A DNA stretch of 64,000 bases, from positions 540,381-604,380 of the forward strand of contig NZ_KE383864.1 of assembly GCF_000422505.1 (NCBI RefSeq). Reading direction: 5' to 3'. The notes beneath the pieces were generated by a model. The model searched no databases. It was given only the letters and a program-made list of their open reading frames with translations, and was not told the origin of the DNA. The stretch is from Paenibacillus pinihumi DSM 23905 = JCM 16419 (lineage in GTDB: Bacteria > Bacillota > Bacilli > Paenibacillales > Paenibacillaceae). This document shows positions 8,706-17,384 of this stretch, piece after piece; the first letter of the stretch is position 1; every line of letters begins with the position of its first letter. The translations under genes and the position numbers were made by a program.

Positions 8706-9029
8706 TTGCCGTATGATAAGCATTTCCCACCTGCCTGTCTGGAGCAGTAACGATGCATTCGGATTTTCATGATAGCATCTGATCCATTCAGCTTTGGGCT
8801 ATAAAAAATAAAATAGTATCCATTAACATTAAACAATTCAACGCATCACATGAACAATGATAGATAGGCATAATTTCCTGGGTAATAAAACTTTGCTGAA
8901 TCAGAAAATATATCGTTCCAATGTTATAAATACAAGCAATTTAATTTCTATTTTTCATAAAATAACTTCTTTTTCAAGCTTCATTAATTACTTATAGTGA
9001 TGCAGGACAAGTCCGCATCCTTTATATTC

Positions 9030-9067
9030 AAAAAAAATGCAGGCGACGAGCGCCTGCATTTTTTAAA
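9030..9067 (-). terminator. Intrinsic terminator of the rnhB transcript
   Basis: ATGCAGGCG (9037-9045) pairs perfectly with CGCCTGCAT (9051-9059) and is bordered by A and T tracts on both sides, so it can act in both directions. It touches the rnhB stop codon and separates the rbgA-rnhB transcript from the FliK-like operon. Confidence 0.85.
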
Positions 9068-9674
9068 ACAGCACCTGCTGTTCAGACAACAGCTTGGTCA
9101 AAAACGAACGACGATGCATCGGGCTCGGGCCAAATTCCAGAATTCGTTCCCGATGAAGCTTGGTGGCATAGCCTTTATGTATTGCGATTCCATACTCAGG
9201 GTACATGCTGTCCCATTTTTCGGCACATAGCCTGTCCCTGGTAACCTTGGCAATTATCGACGCTGCCGCAATTGACTGGCTGCTTGCATCCCCATGGATG
9301 ATGGCTAGTTGAGGCAGCTTGCTGTCAATCTTCTCCGCATCAATCAGCAAATAATCCGCAGCGACCTCCAACTGTTCCACCGACAGCTTCATCGCCAGCC
9401 TCGAAGCCTGTTTAATGTTGATCCGGTCAATTTCATCCGCTGCTATAGCGGCCACCGACCAGGCAAGCGCCTGCTCTGTAATGATCTCGTACAACTGCTC
9501 CCTCTTTTTGGCGGACAGCTTCTTGGAATCATCAATGTCCTCCAAAATAAGGCCGGCCGGCAGAATGACCGCTGCTGCCACAACATCGCCGAACAGGCAG
9601 CCGCGTCCGACTTCATCCACACCAGCAATCTGCTTATACCCTTGCTCCCATACTTGCCGTTCATAATCGAGCAT
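9063..9674 (-). CDS. rnhB: Ribonuclease HII
   Basis: 203 residues from ATG 9674, which has AGGGGGAAG upstream; a longer reading to 9722 has no site. It cleaves the RNA strand of RNA-DNA hybrids and removes misincorporated ribonucleotides. The N-terminus has the catalytic GVDEVGRGCLFGDVVAAAV motif with the first Asp-Glu pair, followed by DDSKKLSAKKREQLY, the DAEKIDSKLPQLAIIHGDAS segment with the third acidic residue, and SIAAASIIAKVTRD. It follows rbgA as in B. subtilis (ylqF-rnhB) and ends at a strong terminator. Confidence 0.96.
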   Translation of the reverse strand: MLDYERQVWEQGYKQIAGVDEVGRGCLFGDVVAAAVILPAGLILEDIDDSKKLSAKKREQLYEIITEQALAWSVAAIAADEIDRINIKQASRLAMKLSVEQLEVAADYLLIDAEKIDSKLPQLAIIHGDASSQSIAAASIIAKVTRDRLCAEKWDSMYPEYGIAIHKGYATKLHRERILEFGPSPMHRRSFLTKLLSEQQVLF

Positions 9675-9768
9675 TATGCTTCCCCCTAACCTGAAGGCAG
9701 CCCTGCTGCCTAAGCAAAGCAACCAACAACGCTTACAGCAGGATTAAAGAATCGTCTAATCCGTTTTG

Positions 9769-10641
9769 TTACTCTGGATCATCAAGCGTAATCCGGCCCA
9801 ACTTGCCTGCGCGAAGCTCCCTGAGAATAATGCCGGATACTTTCTCCAAATCGACTCTTCCGCCACTAAGCAGACAGCCGCGCTTGCGTCCGATATCCTC
9901 CATCAGCTTCACGATCTCTTCAGAATCCTCAACGTCCTTCGGCGGCGTATCCAGTCCGAACCGTTCCTTGAGCGCCTCCCAATACCGGCTCGCCAGAATA
10001 CGCACCGCAAAGAAGGCAATCTCCTCAATATTGAGAATTTCTTCACGAATCGCTCCGGTCATCGCCAGCCGGTAACCGACCAGCTGGTCCTCAAACTTCG
10101 GCCACAGAATACCTGGGGTATCAAGAAGCTCCATCTCATTGCCAACCTTAATCCATTGCTGGCCCTTGGTCACCCCTGGACGGTCTCCGGTCAAAGCAAT
10201 ACTTCGTCCTGCCAGACGGTTAATCAGCGTCGATTTGCCGACATTCGGAATTCCTACAATAAGTGCCCGAAGTGCACGGGGATTCATCCCTTTTTGTTTC
10301 ATGCGTGTAATTTTATCATCCAGCAGCTCTCTGACCCGCTGCGGAATATCTGCTACTCTGGTGCCCGTTGAAGAATCGACCGCGATACAGGCATGACCCT
10401 CTTTGGAAAAAAAAGAAATCCACTGGTCAGTAGCCCGTGGATCAGCCAAATCAGCCTTGTTCAAAACGATCAGCCGCGGCTTCCCGCTTAAAATTTCATC
10501 AACCATCGGGTTGCGGCTCGACAACGGAACACGTGCATCCAGAAGTTCAATGACAATATCGATCAGCTTGAGTTTGGCCTCAATCTGTCGTCTCGCTCTT
10601 GTCATGTGCCCTGGAAACCATTGAATGGTCAAAGCACTCAC
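9769..10641 (-). CDS. rbgA: Ribosome biogenesis GTPase A
   Basis: 290 residues. A circularly permuted GTPase that acts late in 50S assembly. G4 (NKAD, residues 61-64) comes before G1 (GIPNVGKST, about 130-138) and G3 (DTPG, 174-177), the diagnostic order. The N-terminus reads [15 protein letters not shown], as in B. subtilis RbgA (YlqF), and a C-terminal helical RNA-binding domain completes it. Its start follows the lepB stop by one base, so lepB-rbgA-rnhB form a unit. Confidence 0.96.
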   Translation of the reverse strand: MSALTIQWFPGHMTRARRQIEAKLKLIDIVIELLDARVPLSSRNPMVDEILSGKPRLIVLNKADLADPRATDQWISFFSKEGHACIAVDSSTGTRVADIPQRVRELLDDKITRMKQKGMNPRALRALIVGIPNVGKSTLINRLAGRSIALTGDRPGVTKGQQWIKVGNEMELLDTPGILWPKFEDQLVGYRLAMTGAIREEILNIEEIAFFAVRILASRYWEALKERFGLDTPPKDVEDSEEIVKLMEDIGRKRGCLLSGGRVDLEKVSGIILRELRAGKLGRITLDDPE

Positions 10642-10642
10642 C

Positions 10643-11338
10643 TCATCCGTGTTTTATAATTTGCATATCTTTCAGCGGCCAGAAAATAACATCTGCTCTG
10701 CCCACCAGTTCTTTCATTGAAATATAACCGATCATCCGGCTGTCCCGGCTGTCGCTGCGGTTGTCGCCAAACGCCAGGAACATTCCTTCCGGCACCACAT
10801 CCGATTGCACATAAGCGTTCGGGAAGTTCTCCGTCATGTTATACAGCCTGTTTTCCTTTTTGGCCTGTTCGATTGCTTCTTTCAGGTATGGCTCCTCTAC
10901 CTTCTCACCATTAATATACAGGTCGTCACCATCCAGCTTCACCTTGTCTCCAGGCACGCCAATGACACGTTTGATAAAATCACGATTTTCCTGCGGAACA
11001 TGGAAAACTACAACTTCACCGCGCTTGGGTTCCCGGATATCATAGAGGATTTTATTGACAATGACACGCTCTCCAGTATGAAAATTCGGCTTCATGGACG
11101 GTCCGTCCACAATAAAAGGAGAGAATAAGAAGGAGCGGATAACCAATACGAGCAAAGCAGCTATCGCGAGCGCCTTGATCCATTCCATGGCTTCCTTTTT
11201 TGCCTTGTTTGGCTGGGGAGGTGTGGTTTCCTGCCCGGATGTTCCCAAGGTCTCTGAGGCTCCGGATACAGTCTGGCCTGACGGCACATCTTTTCCGGAA
11301 TTGTGTTGTCCGACTTGCTCTTCTGGCTTCTGTTCCAT
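10643..11338 (-). CDS. lepB: Type I signal peptidase
   Basis: 231 residues. A membrane serine peptidase that removes Sec/Tat signal peptides. A charged, Gly/Ser/Pro-rich cytosolic extension of about 48 residues precedes one membrane segment ([15 protein letters not shown], 56-70). The catalytic Ser is S81 in [13 protein letters not shown] and the general-base Lys is K123 in [24 protein letters not shown] (box E) is near the C-terminus. It lies in the rplS-lepB-rbgA-rnhB order seen in many Bacilli. The gap upstream (11339-11737, 399 nt) holds its promoter and nothing else I can support. Confidence 0.95.
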   Translation of the reverse strand: MEQKPEEQVGQHNSGKDVPSGQTVSGASETLGTSGQETTPPQPNKAKKEAMEWIKALAIAALLVLVIRSFLFSPFIVDGPSMKPNFHTGERVIVNKILYDIREPKRGEVVVFHVPQENRDFIKRVIGVPGDKVKLDGDDLYINGEKVEEPYLKEAIEQAKKENRLYNMTENFPNAYVQSDVVPEGMFLAFGDNRSDSRDSRMIGYISMKELVGRADVIFWPLKDMQIIKHG

Positions 11339-11737
11339 GTTATACGCCCACTTTCACTGACATGATGAAACAAAGGTTAAAGCAACCATCAACTTCTTTG
11401 CCTCCCGGCCTATACCTGCCATGCTAACACTCAGAGAGCCGGAGCTTGGTCATTGACAGTCAAAAAGCCCGTCTTGCGATACATGATCCGTCGGATAATC
11501 ATAAAAACACTCTTCGTTCCATGTACAATTCTATCATGCGGCACAGAACAAACAGATTCTAATACCCGTATATTTGAATATACAAAATTTTAAATTGAAA
11601 CGCAAATTTCTGCAAATTAGACAGGGAAATCAAGGTCCAAAGTGTAAACGGCTCACGCCGGTTTTGTGGCATAAACAGCAGCTTACACGTCAAAAAATAA
11701 GAATACAACTGAACAAAATGCACCGCATTCTTATAAT

Positions 11738-11772
11738 AAAAAAACGAAAAGGGACTTGTTTGCGCAAGCCCC
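11738..11772 (-). terminator. Intrinsic terminator of rplS
   Basis: On the minus strand GGGGCTTG (11772-11765) pairs with CAAGTCCC (11758-11751, one G-U pair) and is followed by TTTTCGTTTTTTT. It lies directly after the rplS stop. Confidence 0.85.
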
Positions 11773-11783
11773 ATGTCGTTTCA

Positions 11784-12125
11784 TTAGCGAATCTCTTTAA
11801 TTCTCGCAGCTTTACCACGCAGATTGCGAAGGTAGTACAGCTTAGCACGGCGTACTTTACCGCGGCGAGCTACTTCGATTCTATCAATCTTTGGCGAGTT
11901 GATCGGGAATGTTCTCTCAACGCCTACGCCGTAAGAAATCTTACGAACCGTAAATGTTTCGCTGATTCCGCCGCCGCGACGTTTGATAACAACGCCTTCG
12001 AACAACTGAATCCGCTCACGGGAACCCTCGATAACTTTTACATACACTTTCAGAGTGTCTCCAGGACGAAAGCTTGGGATGTCCTGACGAAGCTGCTCTT
12101 GTGCGATTGTTTGTAAAATGTTCAT
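11784..12125 (-). CDS. rplS: 50S ribosomal protein L19
   Basis: 113 residues, standard length. The protein contains the L19 signature [19 protein letters not shown] and the basic C-terminus [20 protein letters not shown]. It contacts 16S rRNA at the subunit interface. The ATG at 12125 follows GGAAGGAGG. It is preceded by a ~150-nt leader with a hairpin and followed by its own terminator, so it can be expressed separately from trmD upstream. Confidence 0.98.
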   Translation of the reverse strand: MNILQTIAQEQLRQDIPSFRPGDTLKVYVKVIEGSRERIQLFEGVVIKRRGGGISETFTVRKISYGVGVERTFPINSPKIDRIEVARRGKVRRAKLYYLRNLRGKAARIKEIR

Positions 12126-12210
12126 AGTGATATTGCCTCCTTCCGCCTCAGACGTTCATATAAGCTCGATACGCTCAAATTAGCGCATGTCATTGCCGAT
12201 AGCGGACCGT

Positions 12211-12250
12211 CCGGTTATTGCAAACAACATTTCTATACTATCATAACCGG
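12211..12250 (-). promoter_or_regulatory. Inverted repeat in the rplS leader/promoter region
   Basis: CCGGTTAT (12211-12218) and ATAACCGG (12243-12250) form a perfect 8-bp stem with a 24-nt loop. A TTGAC and TATAGA/TAGTAT-like stretch overlaps it on the minus strand. It lies between trmD and rplS, where many Bacillota carry an L19 leader RNA. I cannot tell here whether it is a leader structure or an operator around the rplS promoter. Confidence 0.35.
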
Positions 12251-12276
12251 GCGTCAAATACAACTATTTCCTTGGG

Positions 12277-13032
12277 TTATTTCGCAGAATCGCCGCCGGG
12301 CTCATAGCCGTGTTCTTCTTTCAGCCATTTCCGCTCTTTGGCAGTGAGTTCGATCTGCCCCAGCAGCTCCGGCCTGCGTCGCAACGTTCGCAGCAGCGAC
12401 TGCTGACGCCGCCACAGCCCGATATTGACATGGTGGCCTGAAATCAGCACCTCAGGGACTTCCCAGCCCCTGAATGAGGCCGGGCGTGTGTAATGCGGAT
12501 ATTCGAGCAGTCCTGTGCTGAATGAATCCGTCACCGCGGAAGATTCATTGCCCAGGACGCCCGGAAGCAGTCGCGCCACACTGTCAATGACAACCATCGC
12601 CGGCAGCTCGCCACCGGTCAGCACATAATCGCCAATTGACAGCTCGTCCGTAACCAGATGCTCACGAATCCGCTCGTCATAACCCTCATAGTGGCCGCAC
12701 ACAAAAATCAGATGCTGCTCGCCTGCCAGCTCTTCAGCTTTGCGCTGGGTAAATGTCTCACCCTGCGGACACATTAGAATTACCCTCGGCTTGCTCTCCA
12801 GTCCTTCAGTCAGGCTTTCTACAGCTGCAAAGATCGGCTCAGCCTTCAGCACCATGCCCCCGCCCCCGCCGTAAGCGTAATCATCGACCGTATTATGCTT
12901 ATTGCCGGCAAACTCCCGAAAATTAAGCGTGCTTAAAGAAACAAGCCCTTTCTCCTGCGCTTTCCCCAGAATGCTGGAGTGGAATACACCCTCAAACATT
13001 TCCGGGAACAGCGTCAACACATCCATCCGCAT
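12277..13032 (-). CDS. trmD: tRNA (guanine-37-N1) methyltransferase
   Basis: 251 residues. A SPOUT-fold dimer that methylates G37 next to the anticodon with AdoMet and prevents +1 frameshifting. Family blocks: [15 protein letters not shown] at the start, [23 protein letters not shown], and the trefoil-knot AdoMet loop [15 protein letters not shown]. The C-terminus is slightly extended past the usual WRR region. It starts 3 nt after the rimM stop; the pair is a conserved ribosome/tRNA maturation unit. Confidence 0.97.
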   Translation of the reverse strand: MRMDVLTLFPEMFEGVFHSSILGKAQEKGLVSLSTLNFREFAGNKHNTVDDYAYGGGGGMVLKAEPIFAAVESLTEGLESKPRVILMCPQGETFTQRKAEELAGEQHLIFVCGHYEGYDERIREHLVTDELSIGDYVLTGGELPAMVVIDSVARLLPGVLGNESSAVTDSFSTGLLEYPHYTRPASFRGWEVPEVLISGHHVNIGLWRRQQSLLRTLRRRPELLGQIELTAKERKWLKEEHGYEPGGDSAK

Positions 13033-13035
13033 CGG

Positions 13036-13548
13036 TCAGATCAGCCCTTCCATCAGCCGTACGGTCACCAGCTGTTGCTTCGTATCGACCTGAAGCACAA
13101 CGTCATCGATAACCGGAAGGAGCACAGGCTTGTCCGAGCTTCGTTCCACAACCCAGACATCATTGGCGCCGGGACGCAAAATTTCGGAAATTGTACCGAG
13201 TTCTTCTCCCTCTTCGGTGACCACTTTGCATCCGACAATCTCGTAGTAGTAATATTCGCCCTCTTCGAGTTCGACCTGCTGCTCCTCTGACACTTTCACA
13301 GACCAGCCTTTATATTTTTCCACCTGATTAATATCATTGAATTCCTTGAATTTCAGGAAAAACATGCCCTTATGCTCCCGAGAGCTGCTAATCAGAACAT
13401 CCAGGCGCTGATTGCCCTCAGGTGAAAACAGCGCCAGCTTGCTCCCCGAAGCAAAACGGATTTCAGGAAAATCGGTGTTGGATAATATTTTTACTTCTCC
13501 GCGCAATCCATGCGTATTGACAAGCTTGCCGACATTGAACCATTGCAT
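13036..13548 (-). CDS. rimM: Ribosome maturation factor RimM
   Basis: 170 residues from ATG 13548 (MQWFNVGKLVNTHGLRGEV), the conserved family start; an upstream extension to 13611 adds 21 non-conserved residues. An N-terminal RimM domain is followed by a PRC-barrel with EYYYYEIVGCKVVTEEGEELG and NDVWVVE. It binds S19 and assists 30S head maturation. B. subtilis has ylqD between ylqC and rimM; here that place holds only a hairpin and a terminator. Confidence 0.96.
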   Translation of the reverse strand: MQWFNVGKLVNTHGLRGEVKILSNTDFPEIRFASGSKLALFSPEGNQRLDVLISSSREHKGMFFLKFKEFNDINQVEKYKGWSVKVSEEQQVELEEGEYYYYEIVGCKVVTEEGEELGTISEILRPGANDVWVVERSSDKPVLLPVIDDVVLQVDTKQQLVTVRLMEGLI

Positions 13549-13631
13549 GCTGCTCACATCCTCGATCTTAGTGAATTTTCTTTCAGGCTGAATTCCCGGG
13601 ACGTCCCGCAACTCCAGCAGACATTAAACAA

Positions 13632-13674
13632 GAAGCCAAACCCATGAGCACGAAATGTTCCTGCGTTTGGCTTC
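13632..13674 (-). terminator. Hairpin between khpA and rimM
   Basis: GAAGCCAAAC (13632-13641) and GTTTGGCTTC (13665-13674) form a perfect 10-bp stem with a 23-nt loop. On the minus strand the tail is TTGTTTAAT, only moderately T-rich. It is probably a second terminator, or a processing/attenuation hairpin in front of rimM. Confidence 0.5.
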
Positions 13675-13745
13675 ATGTTCAAACGAATATGTATGCTTTC
13701 AATACTTATTGGCCTTTCTCCAAATACACAAATGCCCTGGATTTT

Positions 13746-13783
13746 AAAAAAAGGCCAGGAATAACAACTCCCGGCCTTTTTTT
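13746..13783 (-). terminator. Intrinsic terminator downstream of khpA
   Basis: On the minus strand GGCCGGGA (13776-13769) pairs with TCCTGGCC (13760-13753) and is flanked by A7 and T7 tracts. It is a clear bidirectional terminator that ends the ffh-rpsP-khpA transcript, so rimM-trmD needs its own promoter or read-through. Confidence 0.85.
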
Positions 13784-13816
13784 CGTGCGCTTATTCAGGA
13801 TAAGACATCCTTTATA

Positions 13817-14047
13817 TTACGAGATAATATCAACGGTAACGCGCTTTGGTGATTTGACAGCTGCCGAAGCAACTACCGTCCTCAGCGCTTTAGCGATCCG
13901 GCCCTGCTTGCCGATTACTTTCCCTACATCCTCGGGATGAACAGAAAGGGCGTAAACAATGCCGCGATCATCTTCCTTGACCTCGACGCGCACATTTTCC
14001 GGATAATCCACTAAAGCCCTAGCAATGACAAGAATCAATTCTTCCAT
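13817..14047 (-). CDS. khpA: KH-domain RNA-binding protein KhpA (YlqC)
   Basis: 76 residues from ATG 14047, which has GGAGGGCC upstream. It is a single KH domain: MEELILVIARALVDYPENV, then DVGKVIGKQGRIAKALRTVV with the GxxG (GKQG) loop. In other Bacillota KhpA pairs with KhpB/EloR and affects cell elongation and RNA metabolism. It follows rpsP by 26 nt in the conserved ffh-rpsP-ylqC operon. Confidence 0.94.
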   Translation of the reverse strand: MEELILVIARALVDYPENVRVEVKEDDRGIVYALSVHPEDVGKVIGKQGRIAKALRTVVASAAVKSPKRVTVDIIS

Positions 14048-14073
14048 TTCAAGGCCCTCCGCAGCATCCACAA

Positions 14074-14346
14074 CTATTTCTGTTGCTTCAGCTCATGGAA
14101 TTTAGTAAGCACGCCAGCTTTGCTCAGAAGATTGCGTACGGTATCGGAAGCTTGCGCTCCAGTTTGCAACCATTTCAACGCTTTCTCTTCATCGATGTTA
14201 ACCTGTGCAGGTTGAGCTACTGGATTGTATGTGCCAATCTCTTCAATAAAGCGACCGTCGCGAGGCGAACGGGAATCGGAAACAACAACACGGTAGAAAG
14301 GCGCTTTATGAGCACCAATACGTTTCAGACGAATACGAACTGCCAT
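14074..14346 (-). CDS. rpsP: 30S ribosomal protein S16
   Basis: 90 residues, normal length. The sequence [19 protein letters not shown] and [20 protein letters not shown] is diagnostic. S16 is an early-binding assembly protein of the 30S body. The ATG at 14346 has GAAGGAGGTGAATGAATT upstream. It lies between ffh and khpA, as across the Bacillota. Confidence 0.98.
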   Translation of the reverse strand: MAVRIRLKRIGAHKAPFYRVVVSDSRSPRDGRFIEEIGTYNPVAQPAQVNIDEEKALKWLQTGAQASDTVRNLLSKAGVLTKFHELKQQK

Positions 14347-14393
14347 AATTCATTCACCTCCTTCAAAAAATTAGGTCTTGCATCTTGTATTTA

Positions 14394-15761
14394 TCAGCCG
14401 AACGGGAATTTCTTCGCCTTGCCCAGCAGACCTTTCATGCCCTTCTTGCCTTTGGCACTTCCCATCATCGATGAGAACTGCTTCATCATCCGGCGCATAT
14501 CATCAAATTGCTTAATCAACCGGTTGACATCGGCAATGGAGTTGCCGCTTCCTGCTGCAATCCGCTTGCGGCGGCTATGATTCAACAGGTCGGGATTTTG
14601 CTTCTCTTCACTCGTCATTGACCTTACAATCGCTTCGACACGTGCCAGCTGGCGCTCATCCACCTTCAGGTCTTTGAGGCCTTTCACTTTATTCATTCCC
14701 GGCATCATGTCAAGCAATTGATCCAATGGTCCCATCTTGCGGACCTGAGCCATCTGTTCGAGGAAATCATCGAATGTGAATTCCGCATTGCGCATCTTGC
14801 GTTCCAGATCAGCCGCCTTCTCAGCGTCGATATTGGTTTGCGCCTTTTCGATCAGTGACAGCATGTCCCCCATGCCCAGGATTCGGGATGCCATCCGGTC
14901 CGGATGGAACGGCTCAAGTGAATCGATCTTCTCGCCCATTGCCGCAAATTTGATCGGGCAGCCTGTGACTGCTTTAACGGAAATCGCAGCACCACCACGG
15001 GTATCGCCATCTAGCTTCGTCAGAACGACCCCTGTCAGTTCCAGCTGTTTATGGAAGCTCTCCGCCACATTTACAGCATCCTGTCCTGTCATCGCATCGA
15101 CTACGAGCAGCACTTCATCAGGCTTCGCCAGCTCATGAATTTGCTTCAGCTCTTCCATAAGGGCTTCATCAATGTGAAGACGTCCAGCGGTATCGATAAT
15201 GACATAGTCATTCTGATTATCCTTCGCATGCTGCAAGGCATTGCGGGTAATCTCAACCGGACTTACACCATCGCCCATTGAGAAGACCGGAGCACCAATC
15301 TGCTCCCCGAGCACCTGAAGCTGCTTGATTGCGGCCGGACGGTAAATATCACACGCCACCAATAGCGGCTTATGGTTGCTCTTTTGAAGCAGCTTTGCCA
15401 GCTTAGCGGAGGTCGTTGTCTTACCTGCCCCTTGCAAGCCCGCCATCATAATAACGGTCGGCGGCTTTGACGCCTTGGCCAGCTTGCTCTGGGTACCGCC
15501 CATCAGCTCGGTCAGCTCTTTATTTACAATATCGATAATGACCATGCCCGGAGTGAAACTCTTCATCACTTCCTGGCCGACCGCCTTCTCCTTCACCTTC
15601 GAGATGAATTCTTTGACGACCTTAAAGTTAACGTCCGCCTCCAGGAGCGCCAGTCTGACTTCGCGCATCGCTTCAGCAACATCATCCTCGCTGACTTTTC
15701 CTTTGCCTCGAAGCTTGCTGAACACGTTCTGCAGCCGGTTAGCTAATCCTTCAAATGCCAT
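14394..15761 (-). CDS. ffh: Signal recognition particle protein (SRP54)
   Basis: 455 residues. It binds signal peptides and SRP RNA and docks with FtsY. Domains: N helical bundle (1-~90), G GTPase domain with G1 GLQGAGKTTTSAKLA, G3 DTAGRLHIDE and G4 TKLDGDTRGG (~100-300), and a methionine-rich M domain (~320-455) ending GKKGMKGLLGKAKKFPFG. The ATG is followed by the conserved AFEGLANRLQNVF. It overlaps nothing and starts 17 nt after ylxM. Confidence 0.98.
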   Translation of the reverse strand: MAFEGLANRLQNVFSKLRGKGKVSEDDVAEAMREVRLALLEADVNFKVVKEFISKVKEKAVGQEVMKSFTPGMVIIDIVNKELTELMGGTQSKLAKASKPPTVIMMAGLQGAGKTTTSAKLAKLLQKSNHKPLLVACDIYRPAAIKQLQVLGEQIGAPVFSMGDGVSPVEITRNALQHAKDNQNDYVIIDTAGRLHIDEALMEELKQIHELAKPDEVLLVVDAMTGQDAVNVAESFHKQLELTGVVLTKLDGDTRGGAAISVKAVTGCPIKFAAMGEKIDSLEPFHPDRMASRILGMGDMLSLIEKAQTNIDAEKAADLERKMRNAEFTFDDFLEQMAQVRKMGPLDQLLDMMPGMNKVKGLKDLKVDERQLARVEAIVRSMTSEEKQNPDLLNHSRRKRIAAGSGNSIADVNRLIKQFDDMRRMMKQFSSMMGSAKGKKGMKGLLGKAKKFPFG

Positions 15762-15778
15762 CTTCCGTCACCCCCCTG

Positions 15779-16168
15779 TTAGGATTTTACATCTATCAAG
15801 CTATCCGTCCGGCGGATCTCTTCCAGCACACTCTGCAGTTCCGCACGCTCTGTACTGCCTGCCGGCAATTGCATGCCCAGCGCTTCCAGCCTGGCAAGCT
15901 GTTCCTGCAGCGCCTCATGACGCCGCAGAAGCCCAAGCTTTTGTTCATAACCTTCCAGTGCCTGCTCTGCCCGCTTCACGTGCTCATAGACCGCCTGACG
16001 GCTAATTTCGAATTCCGCAGCAATTTCACCAAGCGAATAATCATCATGAAAATAATATTTTAAAAACGTACGCTGCTTGTCTGTCAGCAGCATCTCGTAA
16101 AAATCGAAGAGCAAATTGATTCGGGTTGTCTTCCCGAGGGCATCCGGTTCGTTCATACTCACTTCCAT
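15779..16168 (-). CDS. ylxM: YlxM-family SRP-associated helix-turn-helix protein
   Basis: 129 residues. Helix-turn-helix protein always next to ffh/fts[59 protein letters not shown]. In Streptococcus mutans and relatives it modulates SRP activity. ATG 16168 lies 6 nt after a GGAGG site; the next ATG (16156) is possible but has a weaker site. It lies between ftsY and ffh in the same direction. Confidence 0.94.
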   Translation of the reverse strand: MEVSMNEPDALGKTTRINLLFDFYEMLLTDKQRTFLKYYFHDDYSLGEIAAEFEISRQAVYEHVKRAEQALEGYEQKLGLLRRHEALQEQLARLEALGMQLPAGSTERAELQSVLEEIRRTDSLIDVKS

Positions 16169-16293
16169 CCGCCTCCTCCCGTTACCAACGCTCCTTATAT
16201 TATCCTAAACGAAAACGACTGTCAAGTATTTTACCTTGTCAGTCATCCGCATAGCCAGGACAAGCGTAAACAGTCTTCAGGGATATAAGGAAA

Positions 16294-17292
16294 TCAAGCC
16301 TCAGCTTCCTGCTGTTCTTCCTTCAAAATAAGGCCGGCAAACAGCGCATGAACGAACTGCTCGGAATCGAACTCCTGCAGATCGCCCATCTTTTCCCCAA
16401 GACCGACGAATTTCACCGGCAGGTTCAGCTCATTGCGGATCGCAATAACAATGCCGCCCTTGGCTGTACCATCGAGCTTAGTGAGGACAAGTCCGGTTAC
16501 ACCGCTCTTCTCGCCAAACAACCGCGCCTGGCTCAGTGCATTCTGTCCGGTCGTCGCATCCAGCACCAGCAGCACCTCGTGCGGAGCGGTCGGCACCTCG
16601 CGCTGAATAACACGGAAGATCTTGTTTAGCTCCTCCATCAGATTCGACTTGTTCTGAAGACGTCCGGCCGTATCGCACAGCAGCACATCCACGCCGCGCT
16701 GCTTGGCAGCATGAACCGCATCAAACATAACGGCTGCCGGGTCGGAGCCCGCCTGCTGCTTGATGACATCTACACCTACACGCTGCCCCCATACCTCAAG
16801 CTGCTCAATCGCTCCTGCCCGGAAGGTATCGCCCGCTGCCAGCATGACCTTTTTGCCCTCGTTTTTGAAGCGGTGCGCCAGCTTGCCAATCGTGGTTGTT
16901 TTACCGACGCCGTTAACTCCGACGAACAAAATAACTGTCATTCCGCTCTCTGCCATTTGCAGGCCCGGATTCTCGCTGCCGTTAAGCAGCTCAACCAGCT
17001 TCTCGGAAAGAACAGGCTGCAGCTCTGCGGCATCCTCGATCTTCCGCGTCTTTACCTCAGTGCGCAGCTCATCGATCAGTTTCAAAACCGTGTTAACCCC
17101 AACATCAGCACCGATCAGAATTTCTTCAAGCTCCTCATAAAATTCCTCGTCGATCTTTTTGCGGCGGAGAATCAGCTCCTCCACTTTTTCCACGAGCGCG
17201 GTTCTTGTTTTTTGCAGCCCTTCCTTAAATACCGATGTGACCGCTTCGGTCTTGGCGGCGATACTTTCCTTCAGCTTTTTAAAGAAACTCAT
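16294..17292 (-). CDS. ftsY: Signal recognition particle receptor FtsY
   Basis: 332 residues from ATG 17292 (MSFFKKLKESIAAKTEAV), with AAGGAAGG upstream; a reading to 17370 is an unsupported extension. A short basic/amphipathic N-terminus replaces the long acidic A domain of E. coli. N domain, then the SRP GTPase: GVNGVGKTTTIGKLAHRF, DTAGRLQNKSNLMEEL and TKLDGTAKGG. It pairs with Ffh to deliver ribosome-nascent chains to SecYEG. It starts 92 nt after the smc stop. Confidence 0.97.
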   Translation of the reverse strand: MSFFKKLKESIAAKTEAVTSVFKEGLQKTRTALVEKVEELILRRKKIDEEFYEELEEILIGADVGVNTVLKLIDELRTEVKTRKIEDAAELQPVLSEKLVELLNGSENPGLQMAESGMTVILFVGVNGVGKTTTIGKLAHRFKNEGKKVMLAAGDTFRAGAIEQLEVWGQRVGVDVIKQQAGSDPAAVMFDAVHAAKQRGVDVLLCDTAGRLQNKSNLMEELNKIFRVIQREVPTAPHEVLLVLDATTGQNALSQARLFGEKSGVTGLVLTKLDGTAKGGIVIAIRNELNLPVKFVGLGEKMGDLQEFDSEQFVHALFAGLILKEEQQEAEA

Positions 17293-17384
17293 TCTCTGCT
17301 TACCTTCCTTCGCTTTTAGCTTGCCTGAATTTTTCTCTATCCCGCAATCACTGTGATAGTCCGGTGACACTAAGTCTTGCGCTC

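Noticed and set aside
11559-11774. 71-codon minus-strand open frame between lepB and rplS
   Set aside because: It runs through the rplS terminator and has no start signal.
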